This document shows, in pieces, positions 24,953 to 34,206 of a stretch of 59,616 bases of DNA. The stretch's first letter is position 1, and each line of letters starts with the position of its first letter. The DNA lies in contig JABSRQ010000025.1 of assembly GCA_013215055.1 (NCBI GenBank), positions 1-59,616 on the forward strand, read 5' to 3'. The translations under genes were made by a program, and so were the position numbers. The DNA comes from Pseudomonadales bacterium. Its GTDB lineage: Bacteria > Pseudomonadota > Gammaproteobacteria > Pseudomonadales > DT-91. The notes beneath the pieces were generated by a model. That model saw only the letters and a list, made by a program, of their open reading frames with translations, was not told the origin of the DNA and did not search any database.

Positions 24953-26467
24953 TAATTTTCAATATAGTTATCGCCTAAAGTTTAACGATTATGGCGGTTG
25001 GTGTTCCTCAGTTTCATTTTTGGATTTCTCAGGGTTAAGGTAAACCTCACCAATATGATCCCAACTCCTAATATCTCGCTCCAACGCTCTGGATCCTTCC
25101 TTTTAGCCGCTAAATATACGGGCTTACGCTTGGCTGAAATATCCTTGTCTAGGTCTGTATGACTCTGCAATTTTGTTACAAATTGGATCGCGCTGTGGAG
25201 AGGCTCTTGGTTAACCACTACTCAAATCCTGTAACCCACAACCGTGTTGCAGCCAGATCTGTAAAGCTTTTCACTGGCTATTCTGGGGGGTATTTTAAAG
25301 TCCGAAACAACGACTTTAAATGCGGGTTATCATTACTTACGTAGGGGCGGCTAAATGATGGGATAACACCCAACTCTTGCAATGTTGCCAGGATAGTCGC
25401 ACCCTTCATGGGGCTGCCATTATCCGAATGCAAGGTTACCTGATTACGTTTAATCCCCTCGTGCCGACAAATATCTGTCATTAAATCGGCGGCCAAAGCG
25501 CTACTTTCTTGTTCATAAACTTGCCAACCAACGATCTTACGGCTGTAAATATCGATCACCTGATACAAGTAAAAAAATAGCCCTTTGACAGCCGTTGGAA
25601 AATACGTAATATCCCAGTTGTAAATTTGGTTAGATCCTGTCGCAATCAATGCCCGAGGCTTGTTGGCCTTTTTTCTGGGCTACCGATGCCTATCCTGCTT
25701 TTCTGCCTTTTAAATACGGTAAATAGTGGGTTCAGAGGCTAGGTATTCGCCTTGATCAGCCAGTGTAGGTACGATTTTACTCGCAGAAAAATCCGCATAC
25801 GTTGCCTTGTTACACTTACAGATAATACGTTGGTGCTCCAGCTCACTTAATTTATTTTTTGGCTTGTGCTCCGCTTCCAAGCGGCCATCCTGGTGGTTGT
25901 CAGCTTTCATCCAGCGCTACAATGTATCGCGTTTACTTTTTGAAGAACAATCAATGCTGCAGTCTCAGCTAACGCTTTATCTTTACGGTTTAACTCCATT
26001 TTTAAAGCCTTGGTTTCACTCATAAGCTCTTTCGGATCGACTGTTTTTTCACTTTAGTGCCAACGGTGTTACCGCAGGAGAAATCACTTTTCCACTGGTG
26101 AACATGATGGGGATATATTTTTACTCTCACGACAGAGTTCGCTGATAGTTTCATTGTCCAATAAACCACAGGTAATCACCATATTCAGCCGTTCTTCCAG
26201 GTTCCAATCTTGTGGGTTTTCTCATTGGCCATTATCTGTGTCTCACCAGCTGAAACGGTTTCAAGTTCATGATTCTTGTATTGTTGAATCCATAGTTGAA
26301 GCGTTGAGTAACCGACATCTAAAGAGTCAGATAAGACTTTTAGGCTGACATCTTCGGCACGGCTGAACGCCTTTTCCACAGAATGTATTTTAAATGATTT
26401 CGTGAATTTCATATTGATTATTTATTGCCTCCAATTTAAAGTTAAAGGCGACAACTATGCTGACACT
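24953..26467 (-). mobile_element. IS3-family insertion sequence, copy 2 (decayed)
   Basis: A degraded copy of the element at 19275-20941 in the same orientation. The order of parts is unchanged: orfA start near 26412 (MKFTKSFKIHSVEKAFSRAE), HTH fragment 25710-25910, integrase core 25278-25649 with D in NWDITYFP and D in LHSDNGSPM, and end 24982-25218. Frameshifts, stops and small deletions separate the pieces, and the copy is about 150 bases shorter. It interrupts an acyl-CoA dehydrogenase-like gene. Confidence 0.85.
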
Positions 26468-26476
26468 GGGGGACCA

Positions 26477-26640
26477 CCACCAAAGGTGATGATAGATACT
26501 GTGCGATATAACTGCTCTAAACGGGCTTTTAATGCAGCATCCTTTGAAGTGCGATGTAAAATACCGGCAACACCTAGAATCTCACCTAAATGGCGATACA
26601 GTTTTACAAAATTTCGTATCGTATACCTTCGCGGTAGAGG
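26477..26640 (-). pseudogene. Acyl-CoA dehydrogenase fragment disrupted by the IS
   Basis: The minus strand reads Y-R-H-L-G-E-I-L-G-V-A-G-I-L, then LKARLEQLYRTVSIITFGGG, and stops at the IS end. A segment of the form R-x-x-x-x-L-Y-R-x-x-x-x-x-T-F-G-G-G is the last-helix and FAD/substrate region of acyl-CoA dehydrogenases, normally followed by N-E-V-Q-R. The residues after the triple glycine are missing. Only this piece of the gene is visible. Confidence 0.5.
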
Positions 26641-26759
26641 CTAGCTGCCCTGATACCTCCATAACGACTAAACCTCACCCACTATCACGGTGTCTTCGCT
26701 TCTAATAACAAACTTAGGCTTTTGCTCACCAAAGCGCGCAACCCAAATAGACAATCAAA

Positions 26760-27210
26760 TATGCAAAAGCATTCCCACAGCACCGAATGATCTGGTTTGA
26801 GCGCTTAAAGCGGGTTTTTAAAATTGAAATAGATGTGGACGTATGCAGTGAATGCGGTTGCAATGTTAAAATCATTGCCTCGATTAAAGATCTGCTGGTG
26901 ATCGATCTGATATTAACGAATTTGGATTTGGTTGATAATGTTATCCCTCAAGCTTTTCAGCTGCCTGAGGCTCAGTGGCCGCCAGCAGAAGTATTTTTAT
27001 AAGTTAAGTATTCTAATGCATCGTACAGGCATAGCCCCGTAGGGCATGCATAAGCTAGTTTTTACCTGTTAGAACCTCTGGGTGTTAACCTAGTATGGAG
27101 TGAGACTTATTGGCAGTCACCTCTTCTGAATTCCGTCAGATTACTAAACCGCATCAACATTTTTTACTTCAAGATTTTAGTGAATAGGGCGGTAATGCCC
27201 CTTATACTCA
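26760..27210 (+). mobile_element. IS91-like remnant C (transposase C-terminus plus 3' end)
   Basis: The open frame 26787-27002 reads MIWFERLKRVFKIEIDVDVC, then S-E-C-G-C-N-V-K-I-I-A-S-I-K-D and I-L-T-N-L-D-L-V-D. These are the zinc-ribbon and C-terminal helices of IS91-family transposases. The tail ends GCGGTAATGCCCCTTATACT at 27208, again 206 bases after the stop. It is the longest transposase remnant in the window; the Y1/HUH catalytic part is missing. Confidence 0.75.
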
Positions 27211-27362
27211 GCAACAGAATTTGAAAATGACCTATCTATAAGTTTAGATGCTGTAATCACGTCCTTCGAATGTAGTTCTTTAATTTCCAATATCATGACT
27301 CATTCTTGCGTCTTTATACTAGGTAGCATTCAAACGACATGAGTTGCCTCGGTGACTAAGAG

Positions 27363-28208
27363 TTATGGAGCGTTATAAGCACTATCGTGAAGTGCCATTA
27401 CATCGGATGCTATTGTCTTCAAGTCTGTAATATAACCGGGATCGTAGTTATAAGAACTCAAGTCGACCTGGTAAATTGCATCTAACCAAATGACTTGACT
27501 CAACGTTACAAGAATATCATCAGGGTGGCCAAAATTATCCGTAAAGATGGCTTCGTTGCCTCCCTGACTGATCAACGTTTGTACGTCTGTAAGGTTTTCC
27601 TGATCATACAGCTTATAAAGCTCAGCCGCACCAGCGCCGTAGGGTATACAATAAAAGTCATTGCCGGGGTAAGTCGTTCGTAATGTATCAATATGTGCAT
27701 GAGTTGCTAAGGGATGGCCATCAGCCCAGGTGGTTTTAAAGGTTGCGCTGTCCATACTGCTGGGGTTCGTTTGCCAGGGCAATGCGATAAAAAATTTTGT
27801 GTTTGGGTTCTGTTGCAAAGCGTATTTGGCCCAAATTGCATAACCATCAATCTCAGGGTAATCGGGGTGGTATGTCATACCCAATAACTCGATGTCACCG
27901 GCATCGAGAATAGCCTGAATCTGCGTTCTCTTATTGATATTTTCCCACAGCGCCTGAGGCGACCCGGAAGCTCCGCCGGAATAGACGATTTTCTGTGTGT
28001 GACCCACAATGCCTGCACGATCCGCATGCGCGGTCATGCCTTCGGCAACAGGCCTAAAAAAGCTATGCCCTATGAACAGTATATTGTAACCTTTGTTGTC
28101 TGTTTGGGAGGGGCTAGGATCGCTACCATTATCTGAAGACGAGCAACCTAGGCCTAACACGATCAGCAAAGCAGCCAAGGTTTTAAGAAAAACAGGATTA
28201 AAATTCAT
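27363..28208 (-). CDS. SGNH-hydrolase-like lipoprotein
   Basis: About 281 residues from ATG 28208. The earlier in-frame start would add 30 residues before the signal peptide. The lipobox is G-L-G-C, followed by a Ser/Asp linker. Block I reads ILFIGHSFF (Ser where SGNH enzymes have G-D-S), and the C-terminal D-N-F-G-H-P-D-D fits the D-x-x-H block with the catalytic Asp and His. SGNH lipases or esterases act on ester-linked acyl or acetyl groups, here presumably at the cell envelope. The substrate is unknown. The gene faces the same way as the MaoC gene upstream, 150 bases away, but may be separate. Confidence 0.65.
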   Translation of the reverse strand: MNFNPVFLKTLAALLIVLGLGCSSSDNGSDPSPSQTDNKGYNILFIGHSFFRPVAEGMTAHADRAGIVGHTQKIVYSGGASGSPQALWENINKRTQIQAILDAGDIELLGMTYHPDYPEIDGYAIWAKYALQQNPNTKFFIALPWQTNPSSMDSATFKTTWADGHPLATHAHIDTLRTTYPGNDFYCIPYGAGAAELYKLYDQENLTDVQTLISQGGNEAIFTDNFGHPDDILVTLSQVIWLDAIYQVDLSSYNYDPGYITDLKTIASDVMALHDSAYNAP

Positions 28209-28360
28209 TAAGTTGCTTCTTCCAACTGCAGGGGGGGGCAAAGACAAATAGTAGGGTAAATGATTATCTGCGGTCTTCACATCCTTTAATCGTAGCATGG
28301 CTTGCTCTATCTAGGCATAACGCCGCGTAGTCAGAGTTACGGAGTTGCTGCTACGCCTTG

Positions 28361-28831
28361 TTAAGCCTGTGAAAATACATCAAGACCACTACTTCTTTTT
28401 GCCAACAACAATGGCTGCTTTAATTCCAAAACAGTTACATTCGACTGATTTATAACTTTAAACTCGAAAGTGGAAATTCCTCGGTCTGGCTTCGATGCTG
28501 ACTCCCTAGCAGTAATACACTCACCCACTAAGTGCAATACATCACCAGGTCTAACAGGATTTGTAAATTTCATACTTTCTACGCCAAGAGCCGCTATGAC
28601 AGCCATTTTCCGCTCTTGTTTATGGGCAAGTTTTACAAACATTGAGTACACGTGTGCACCCGATGCTGTTAAGCCCTTGTAAGGTGATTCTTTTGCTGCG
28701 GATACGTCGATATGAAAAGGCATGGGATCCCATGTTTTTGCGAATTCAATAATTTCGCTTTCAGTGACTTCGTGCAGATGCCCCTCTGTGACATAGCCAA
28801 CTACGGCATCTTCAAAATAACAATTACTCAT
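28361..28831 (-). CDS. MaoC-like hotdog dehydratase
   Basis: A 156-residue protein with the MaoC/R-hydratase layout: ITE-like start, F-A-K-T-W-D-P-M-P-F-H-I-D with the Asp and His of the hydratase dyad, then Y-K-G-L-T-A-S-G-A-H, and F-T-N-P-V-R-P-G-D-V-L for the overhanging segment. These enzymes hydrate trans-2-enoyl-CoA, feeding beta-oxidation or polyhydroxyalkanoate synthesis. The cytoplasmic location is inferred from the lack of a signal. An inverted repeat lies about 100 bases upstream. Confidence 0.85.
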   Translation of the reverse strand: MSNCYFEDAVVGYVTEGHLHEVTESEIIEFAKTWDPMPFHIDVSAAKESPYKGLTASGAHVYSMFVKLAHKQERKMAVIAALGVESMKFTNPVRPGDVLHLVGECITARESASKPDRGISTFEFKVINQSNVTVLELKQPLLLAKRSSGLDVFSQA

Positions 28832-28926
28832 TCGTGATTCCTTTAAGGTTTAACGCCAATAGCGGGGGAGGCTAAACCCTAAAGTGGGCAGGAGTTTTTA
28901 GTAGGCATTCGCTGGGTTTATCAATA

Positions 28927-28947
28927 ATACATAGTGATGTTATGTAT
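28927..28947. promoter_or_regulatory. Inverted repeat upstream of the MaoC gene
   Basis: ATACATA-N7-TATGTAT, a perfect 7-bp inverted repeat, lies between the ArfB stop and the MaoC start. It is a possible operator of a TetR-like regulator, by form only. Confidence 0.3.
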
Positions 28948-28961
28948 ATATCATCGCTGAT

Positions 28962-29375
28962 TTAATGATCGATGCGGCCTCGAAGAGACTTGGTTTGTCC
29001 ACGCTGCGTTTTTTTATCCATACGTTTTTTTTTCGCATTACGTGACGGTTTGGTGGCGCGGCGCTTCTTCTGCGTGACGGTGGCTGATTTAATCAGGCTG
29101 GCCAAGCGTTGTAAGGCATCTTCGCGGTTTTTCTCCTGGGTGCGAAAACTCTGCGCCTTGATAATAATCTCACCCTCTTTATTGATACGTTGATCAGATA
29201 ATTGCAGCAAGCGTTCTTTATAAAAGGCAGGCAAGCTAGAGCGGTGGATATTAAAACGTAGATGAATAGCGCTGGAGACTTTATTGACGTTTTGACCACC
29301 GGCCCCTTGGGCGCGAATGGCGGTGATGTCTATTTCCCAGTCGGCTATTTGTACATGGGTGGAGATGGTTAACAT
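28962..29375 (-). CDS. arfB: Alternative ribosome-rescue factor ArfB (YaeJ)
   Basis: A 137-residue protein with the GGQ loop at about residues 25-28 in IRAQGAGGQNVNKVSSAIHL, the peptidyl-tRNA hydrolase signature of class I release factors. A basic, unstructured tail (KKRRATKPSRNAKKKRMDKK) normally inserts into the empty mRNA channel. It releases peptides from stalled ribosomes. The length matches the family. It starts 9 bases after the end of the DUF2986 gene, so the two are likely co-transcribed. Confidence 0.92.
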   Translation of the reverse strand: MLTISTHVQIADWEIDITAIRAQGAGGQNVNKVSSAIHLRFNIHRSSLPAFYKERLLQLSDQRINKEGEIIIKAQSFRTQEKNREDALQRLASLIKSATVTQKKRRATKPSRNAKKKRMDKKTQRGQTKSLRGRIDH

Positions 29376-29384
29376 AGTAAAAAG

Positions 29385-29549
29385 TTATTCGCTGGCCGCG
29401 TTCTCTGGCTGGTTTTCTTCTGGGTTTTCTACCAGATTGGCCCTATCCGCCTTGCTAATATAAGCCGGTTTTTTATTCGGGTTAAGCTTGGCATTGGCCC
29501 TCTTGGCCTTTTTCTTCAAAATAGAATTGATCTTTTTACGTCTGTTCAT
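29385..29549 (-). CDS. DUF2986 small basic protein
   Basis: A 54-residue protein. The start at 29549 gives MNRRKKINSILKKKAKRANA, then K-P-A-Y-I-S-K-A-D-R-A-N, the typical DUF2986 form. The frame extends upstream but without family similarity. The protein is highly basic at the N-terminus and acidic at the C-terminus (ENPEENQPENAASE). DUF2986 members in gammaproteobacteria are often near arfB or ribosomal functions; the role is unknown. Spacing of 9 bases to arfB supports an operon. Confidence 0.85.
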   Translation of the reverse strand: MNRRKKINSILKKKAKRANAKLNPNKKPAYISKADRANLVENPEENQPENAASE

Positions 29550-29778
29550 TGGGGATACCAAGGTAGCGGGGCTAAACGGCGATAGCTGTTGATGCTGGCG
29601 AAGACGAATTGTAAACCTTAGCTTGGAATAAACCAATGATTGCTATGCACTTCTATCGATGCCAATCTCTATGTGAAAAATCTGTTGGATAATGCCGACA
29701 GTGAAATTTATATGATTCAATTTAATCAGACTCAGTCAGGTAGGGGCCGTACGGTGGGGGGCTGTCAGCCATCAATGC

Positions 29779-29804
29779 TAAGCTGGTCTTATAAAACCAG
29801 CTTA
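29779..29804 (-). terminator. Hairpin beyond the epimerase gene (weak terminator)
   Basis: A perfect 9-bp inverted repeat TAAGCTGGT/ACCAGCTTA with an 8-base loop, 10 bases after the epimerase stop. It lacks a T run, so termination may be partial. Confidence 0.4.
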
Positions 29805-29814
29805 TAGGGTAAAT

Positions 29815-30858
29815 TTACGCCGCCGCTTTGGTGTTTTCGCTAGGCTGTTTGGGGTTAATGTTTTCAGCCCATTTGCTGTTGATATGCCCGGCTTTGGCCA
29901 ACCATAAAACCGTATCCGCCATCGTATCTTCCAATGGCCGGTATTCAATATTCAGTTCCTTGCGCACCTTGCTATCATCGGCATATACCCATTGGGTGGC
30001 ATAGGTGATAGCCTCTGCGGTGATCGGAATCGGCAGGCGTTTGATTTTAGCGATGGCGTCTACAATATGGCCTATCACTTTTAATACCGGGGCGGGTACG
30101 GGGATTTTTAGCAATTTTTTGCCGGTGACTTTATCGAGTAAAAAGCCTAACTCTCGCCATGGAATAAAATGGCCGGTGACTAAATAGCCGCCAGATTTCT
30201 TCTGCTCCAATAATTTTACCTGCACTTCAGCCAGTTCACGTACATCGATTATCTGCTGCCCAGTGGATGAAATAACAAAGCACAATTTAAAAAAGAAAGC
30301 GGTGCCTTCGTTAGGTTCACTTAAACCCGGGTCATCCGGGCCCATCACTGCGGCGGGATAAGTGATCGCAATCTTGGCCCCCATGCTCATTAATTCACGA
30401 ATATACAGCTCACATTCATTTTTGGATTTGGCATAGGCGGTTTTGGGTTCAATTAGTGGTGTGTCTTCATTAAGCACTGTGGCCGAGGGATCAAAAATTG
30501 CAGCGACACTGGAGATATAGACAATCGATTCTATGCCTTTTTTTACCGCCCCACCGACGACCAGTTTAGTGCCGATTAAATTGGTTGCTCGCATGAGTTT
30601 TTCTTGATTGGCATCCATGCTGACCATAGCTGCAGTATGCACTACCGCATCGACACCCTCTAAGGCTTTATCGATGGCTGCTGCATCGGTTATTTCCCCA
30701 ACCGCATAATCAGAAATGTCGATATCTGTATCGGCATAAAGCTGGCGCATTTTTTCAGGATTACGTATGCCTAAACGCACCGAATGACCCGCCTTATGCA
30801 GGGCCATTACTGTGTGGAAACCAATAAATCCGGTCGCGCCGGTGACAAAAACATGCAT
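29815..30858 (-). CDS. NAD-dependent epimerase/dehydratase (extended SDR)
   Basis: A 347-residue extended SDR. MHVFVTGATGFIGFHTVMAL holds the G-x-x-G-x-x-G Rossmann motif, and the strand V-H-T-A-A-M-V-S and Y-I-S-S-V-A-A follow. The catalytic Y-A-K-S-K lies at about residues 140-144 (K-T-A-Y-A-K-S-K). Related proteins include dihydroflavonol reductase-like and 3-beta-hydroxysteroid dehydrogenase-like enzymes; the subgroup is not resolved. A perfect palindrome 69 bases upstream of the start suggests specific regulation. No sugar-pathway neighbours are present, which argues against a lipopolysaccharide role. Confidence 0.85.
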   Translation of the reverse strand: MHVFVTGATGFIGFHTVMALHKAGHSVRLGIRNPEKMRQLYADTDIDISDYAVGEITDAAAIDKALEGVDAVVHTAAMVSMDANQEKLMRATNLIGTKLVVGGAVKKGIESIVYISSVAAIFDPSATVLNEDTPLIEPKTAYAKSKNECELYIRELMSMGAKIAITYPAAVMGPDDPGLSEPNEGTAFFFKLCFVISSTGQQIIDVRELAEVQVKLLEQKKSGGYLVTGHFIPWRELGFLLDKVTGKKLLKIPVPAPVLKVIGHIVDAIAKIKRLPIPITAEAITYATQWVYADDSKVRKELNIEYRPLEDTMADTVLWLAKAGHINSKWAENINPKQPSENTKAAA

Positions 30859-30926
30859 GAAAAATCTTACCCTTGATCGATTGTTCCGCTTAAGTTTTTT
30901 TTAACGGACACAAGAATCCCAATTAG

Positions 30927-30948
30927 AACATTACCTTTAGGTAATGTT
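30927..30948. promoter_or_regulatory. 22-bp operator-like palindrome upstream of the epimerase gene
   Basis: AACATTACC-TTTA-GGTAATGTT is a perfect 9-bp inverted repeat, 69 bases before the minus-strand start. Symmetry and spacing resemble TetR/AcrR-type operators. The regulator is not in the window. Confidence 0.5.
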
Positions 30949-31483
30949 ACCGTGTTTTACATGTTCAGCGCTATAGAAGTTATGTAGTTGTTTGTAGTTT
31001 TAAGCGATTAGTTGCAACTAAATGGCTTTGTATTATGGTGTTTAAACATTCCAGACATCATGCTGTGCTGCCATTCTCAATGTGTTATTCATATCGAAGT
31101 GTAACTATATGAATAATGAACGCTATAAGCCAAATGTCGTATAGACAATGACCACTTTTTCTCTGACCTGACCTTTGCCTTTAAGGAATCATGTGCATGT
31201 TAATATTCAACCTGTCTATTTGATGTAATTCATTGCTGGTGAGTTTCAGGAATATTAGGATTTTTGCGTTTTAAGCTGTATGCATGGTCTCTACGCGATT
31301 TTTTTCGAAAAAAATTGGTAACGTCAGGGCATACTATTGTCACCGTATCATTTTGACTGTATAAGGTGATTTCATTAGCTCATAAGCTAAGAGTGCATAT
31401 TTTATAGCGGCTGTTTATTCGCGTATTAGCTCGCTATCTATATTGATGCTCTCATATTATTACCGGGATTAAATTGTCACCTT
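30949..31483. other. Long leader/intergenic region before the SulP gene
   Basis: About 530 bases, AT-rich, with no supported frame. It should contain the SulP promoter. No riboswitch fold was recognised. Confidence 0.4.
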
Positions 31484-33229
31484 ATGCAAATCGATAAGTT
31501 TATTCCTTGCCTGCGTTGGGCCAGGACTTACAATAAAAAGACCTTCATCGATGACAGTATGGCGGCCATCGTTATTGCCACCATTATGATTCCTCAATCG
31601 TTGGCTTATGCGTTATTGGCAGGTTTGCCACCGCAGCTGGGTTTATACGCGAGCATATTACCGTTATTAATCTATGCTTTCATTGGCAGCAGTAGTGCCT
31701 TATCGGTGGGGCCATTTGCGATCTCATCTATTATGACGGCCACAGCATTAAGCGTGGCCTTACCTGCTGCTTCCGTAGAAGAATTAATTGCTGGAGCCAT
31801 TGTCCTGGCCTTAAGTAGTGGGGTTTTATTATTGTTATTTGGTTGTCTGCGCCTGGGATTTTTGAATAATTTCTTGAGTTTCCCTGTTGTTACTGGCTTT
31901 ATTTCTGCTTCGGCAGTGGTGATTGCGACAAGCCAATTGGGCAATCTATTGGGCATTGACGTAGAGGGGGAAAACCTGATTGCACTGCTGCATTCCGTCA
32001 GTCTGCAAGTACATAACGTTAATTTACCAACACTCATCATCGGTGTTTGCGCCTTTGTATTTTTATATTTTTTTCCCAAGCTATTTATACGATTTGCAGG
32101 AAAAATGCAGTGGCCGCAGCATATCAGCAATATTTTGGCTAAGGCATCGCCGGTATTGGCCATTATTATTTCAATCGTATTAGTGGCGCAGTTTGATTTA
32201 CAGCAGCAATATCGTATTGCGGTTATTGGTGATATTCCTACGGGCTTGCCGACATTAAGCTTGCCTGATTTTCAGCAATGGCAGTGGACTATCGACACCT
32301 GGAAAAAATTGATAACGTCGGCGGCCCTAATCAGTATTATAGGTTTTGTATCTGCAGTGTCTGTGGCCCAATCGTTTGCCGCCAAACGGCGTCAATACAT
32401 TAATCCCAATCAGGAAGCCATTGCCTTGGGTATGGCAAATTTAGGCGCAGGTCTATCTGGTGCATTTCCTATATCCGCCAGTCTGTCGCGCTCCGCGGTG
32501 AGTTTTAATGCAGGTGCAAAAACCCCGGCTGCTGGCGCTTTAACGGCCATAGGTATGATATTGGCCACGTTATTTCTTACTCCCGCATTGTTTTATCTGC
32601 CGATTGCAACATTAGCCGCGATGATTTTAGTGGCGGTGATATCATTGATTGATATTGCTGCGATGAAGCGGACTTTTGCCTACAGTCACAAGGACTTTTC
32701 CGCGCTGGCTTTAACCGCTGTTCTAACGCTTGTAATGGGAGTTGAGGTCGGTTTACTCGGCGGTGTTTTGCTATCAATCGCCTGGCACTTGTATTGGTCT
32801 AGCCATCCACATACTGCGGTGTTAGGTAAACTGCCTGGTACCGAACATTTTAGAAATATTAAACGTCATGAGACGGAGCTGGCCGATAACATGATCAGTT
32901 TTCGTTTTGATGCTAGCCTGTATTTTGCTAATGCTCGATTCTTAGAGAGCCAAGTGAATCAGTTGATTGCCGATTATCCTAAGGCCAGGCATTTTGTGCT
33001 TATGTGTTCATCCATCAATGATATCGATGTGAGCGCGTTGGAGAGCTTGATGACTATCGATCAGAGTTTGCGTAATGCCGATATGTGCTTTCATCTATCG
33101 GAAGTAAAAGGCCCAGTTTTAGATAGACTTAAACAAAGCCGTTTTATTGATGATATGTCGGGCAATCTTTATGTCAGCCATTTTCAGGCTTGGAATGAAC
33201 TGGCAAATAATCCTATCGATGTGACTTAG
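31484..33229 (+). CDS. SulP family anion transporter with STAS domain
   Basis: A 581-residue inner-membrane protein. The signature MIPQSLAYALLAGLPPQLGL at residues about 36-55 is the conserved SulP first-helix motif, followed by S-S-A-L-S-V-G-P. About 12-14 helices run to residue 430, with GAGLSGAFPISASLSRSAVS marking the transport core. Residues 445-575 form a cytoplasmic STAS domain. The family carries sulfate, bicarbonate or dicarboxylates; in marine bacteria bicarbonate is common, but no carbonic anhydrase gene lies beside it. The length matches BicA/YchM-type proteins. ATG at 31484 is well placed before the first helix. Confidence 0.9.
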   Translation: MQIDKFIPCLRWARTYNKKTFIDDSMAAIVIATIMIPQSLAYALLAGLPPQLGLYASILPLLIYAFIGSSSALSVGPFAISSIMTATALSVALPAASVEELIAGAIVLALSSGVLLLLFGCLRLGFLNNFLSFPVVTGFISASAVVIATSQLGNLLGIDVEGENLIALLHSVSLQVHNVNLPTLIIGVCAFVFLYFFPKLFIRFAGKMQWPQHISNILAKASPVLAIIISIVLVAQFDLQQQYRIAVIGDIPTGLPTLSLPDFQQWQWTIDTWKKLITSAALISIIGFVSAVSVAQSFAAKRRQYINPNQEAIALGMANLGAGLSGAFPISASLSRSAVSFNAGAKTPAAGALTAIGMILATLFLTPALFYLPIATLAAMILVAVISLIDIAAMKRTFAYSHKDFSALALTAVLTLVMGVEVGLLGGVLLSIAWHLYWSSHPHTAVLGKLPGTEHFRNIKRHETELADNMISFRFDASLYFANARFLESQVNQLIADYPKARHFVLMCSSINDIDVSALESLMTIDQSLRNADMCFHLSEVKGPVLDRLKQSRFIDDMSGNLYVSHFQAWNELANNPIDVT

Positions 33230-33431
33230 TTTTCACGTAAAGGTAAGGTTAATTATCGTTAATTTAACATCCAGTTGAATGATTTCGCATAGCCTCAATG
33301 ATGCTACGAGTATAGCCTAAACGCGATAATCAGCTTAGGTTAAGCATTATTAGAAAATAGTGGGGGTTTGTGGCATGTTTATCTTCTACAATTCACATAG
33401 GACATTCGTTTTTTTTAAAAAGTCATTAAAG

Positions 33432-34202
33432 ATGTTTAACAGCTCATACGTTAACCCCATAAATCAGCTCCATCAGCCTAAAAAGTGCAGCTTAACCGTG
33501 CTGATATTGTTGCTGTGTTTTAGTTCTCAGGCTAGTGCCGAAACGAGTGCCGATGATTTAATGCCTTATCAGTTAACTTACCACAGCAGCGTGAGTGGGT
33601 TTACAGTTAAAGCCACACGCACGTTTACGAAAACGCCGTCGGCCTATAAAATTTTACAAATAGCCAAGATGTTAGTGGGTAAGATTTCAGAAGAGTCTCA
33701 CTTTAACATCGACGATAAGCAGATAATCAGCCGCAGCTATACCTATAATCGTGAGGTATTGTTTAATAAGAAAGTCTTTAGCATCGATATCGACCAAGAT
33801 AAAAAACGGGCGATTTACCGTAATAAAAAGCAAGAAACCCAAACCCCTTTTACCGATGTGGTATATGACCCCCTTAACTTTCAATTACAGATTCGCCGCG
33901 ATTTAAAAAAGTACGCCCACGATTATCCACAAACCACTTATCATATCGCCAAGCGTGGGCGCATCAAAACCAGTACCTTCAAGTTTGTTAAAGAAGAGGT
34001 GATTGAGACGCAATTAGGGCCGCTTAAAACACTGATGATTGAACGTGTTAGAGGCGGGGATTCCAAACGTAAAAGCCGGATGTGGCTGGCAGTGGATTGG
34101 GATTTTGTTTTAGTGAGAATGTATCATGAAAATAGTCGCAGAAAAGGTACGCTGGAACTTATTGACGGCTCTATCGCAGGTAGCCCAATGACAAGTTTGT
34201 AG
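33432..34202 (+). CDS. Exported DUF3108-like protein
   Basis: About 256 residues from ATG 33432; upstream in-frame starts would put 24 extra residues before the signal peptide. A hydrophobic segment (LTVLILLLCFSSQASA) gives a cleavage near A-S-A-E. The mature part matches DUF3108: Y-Q-L-T-Y-H-S-S-V-S-G-F, S-R-S-Y-T-Y-N-R, D-V-V-Y-D-P-L-N-F-Q-L-Q-I-R-R-D-L and W-L-A-V-D-W-D-F-V-L-V-R-M. It is periplasmic or outer-membrane associated, with no known activity. It is convergent with the sigma-54 activator gene, with only 4 bases between the stops. Confidence 0.75.
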   Translation: MFNSSYVNPINQLHQPKKCSLTVLILLLCFSSQASAETSADDLMPYQLTYHSSVSGFTVKATRTFTKTPSAYKILQIAKMLVGKISEESHFNIDDKQIISRSYTYNREVLFNKKVFSIDIDQDKKRAIYRNKKQETQTPFTDVVYDPLNFQLQIRRDLKKYAHDYPQTTYHIAKRGRIKTSTFKFVKEEVIETQLGPLKTLMIERVRGGDSKRKSRMWLAVDWDFVLVRMYHENSRRKGTLELIDGSIAGSPMTSL

Positions 34203-34206
34203 GGGT

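Noticed and set aside
26402..26644. 80-codon plus-strand frame near 26.5 kb
   Set aside because: It lies antisense to the acyl-CoA dehydrogenase-like fragment and across the end of the decayed IS; it has no ribosome-binding site or family match.
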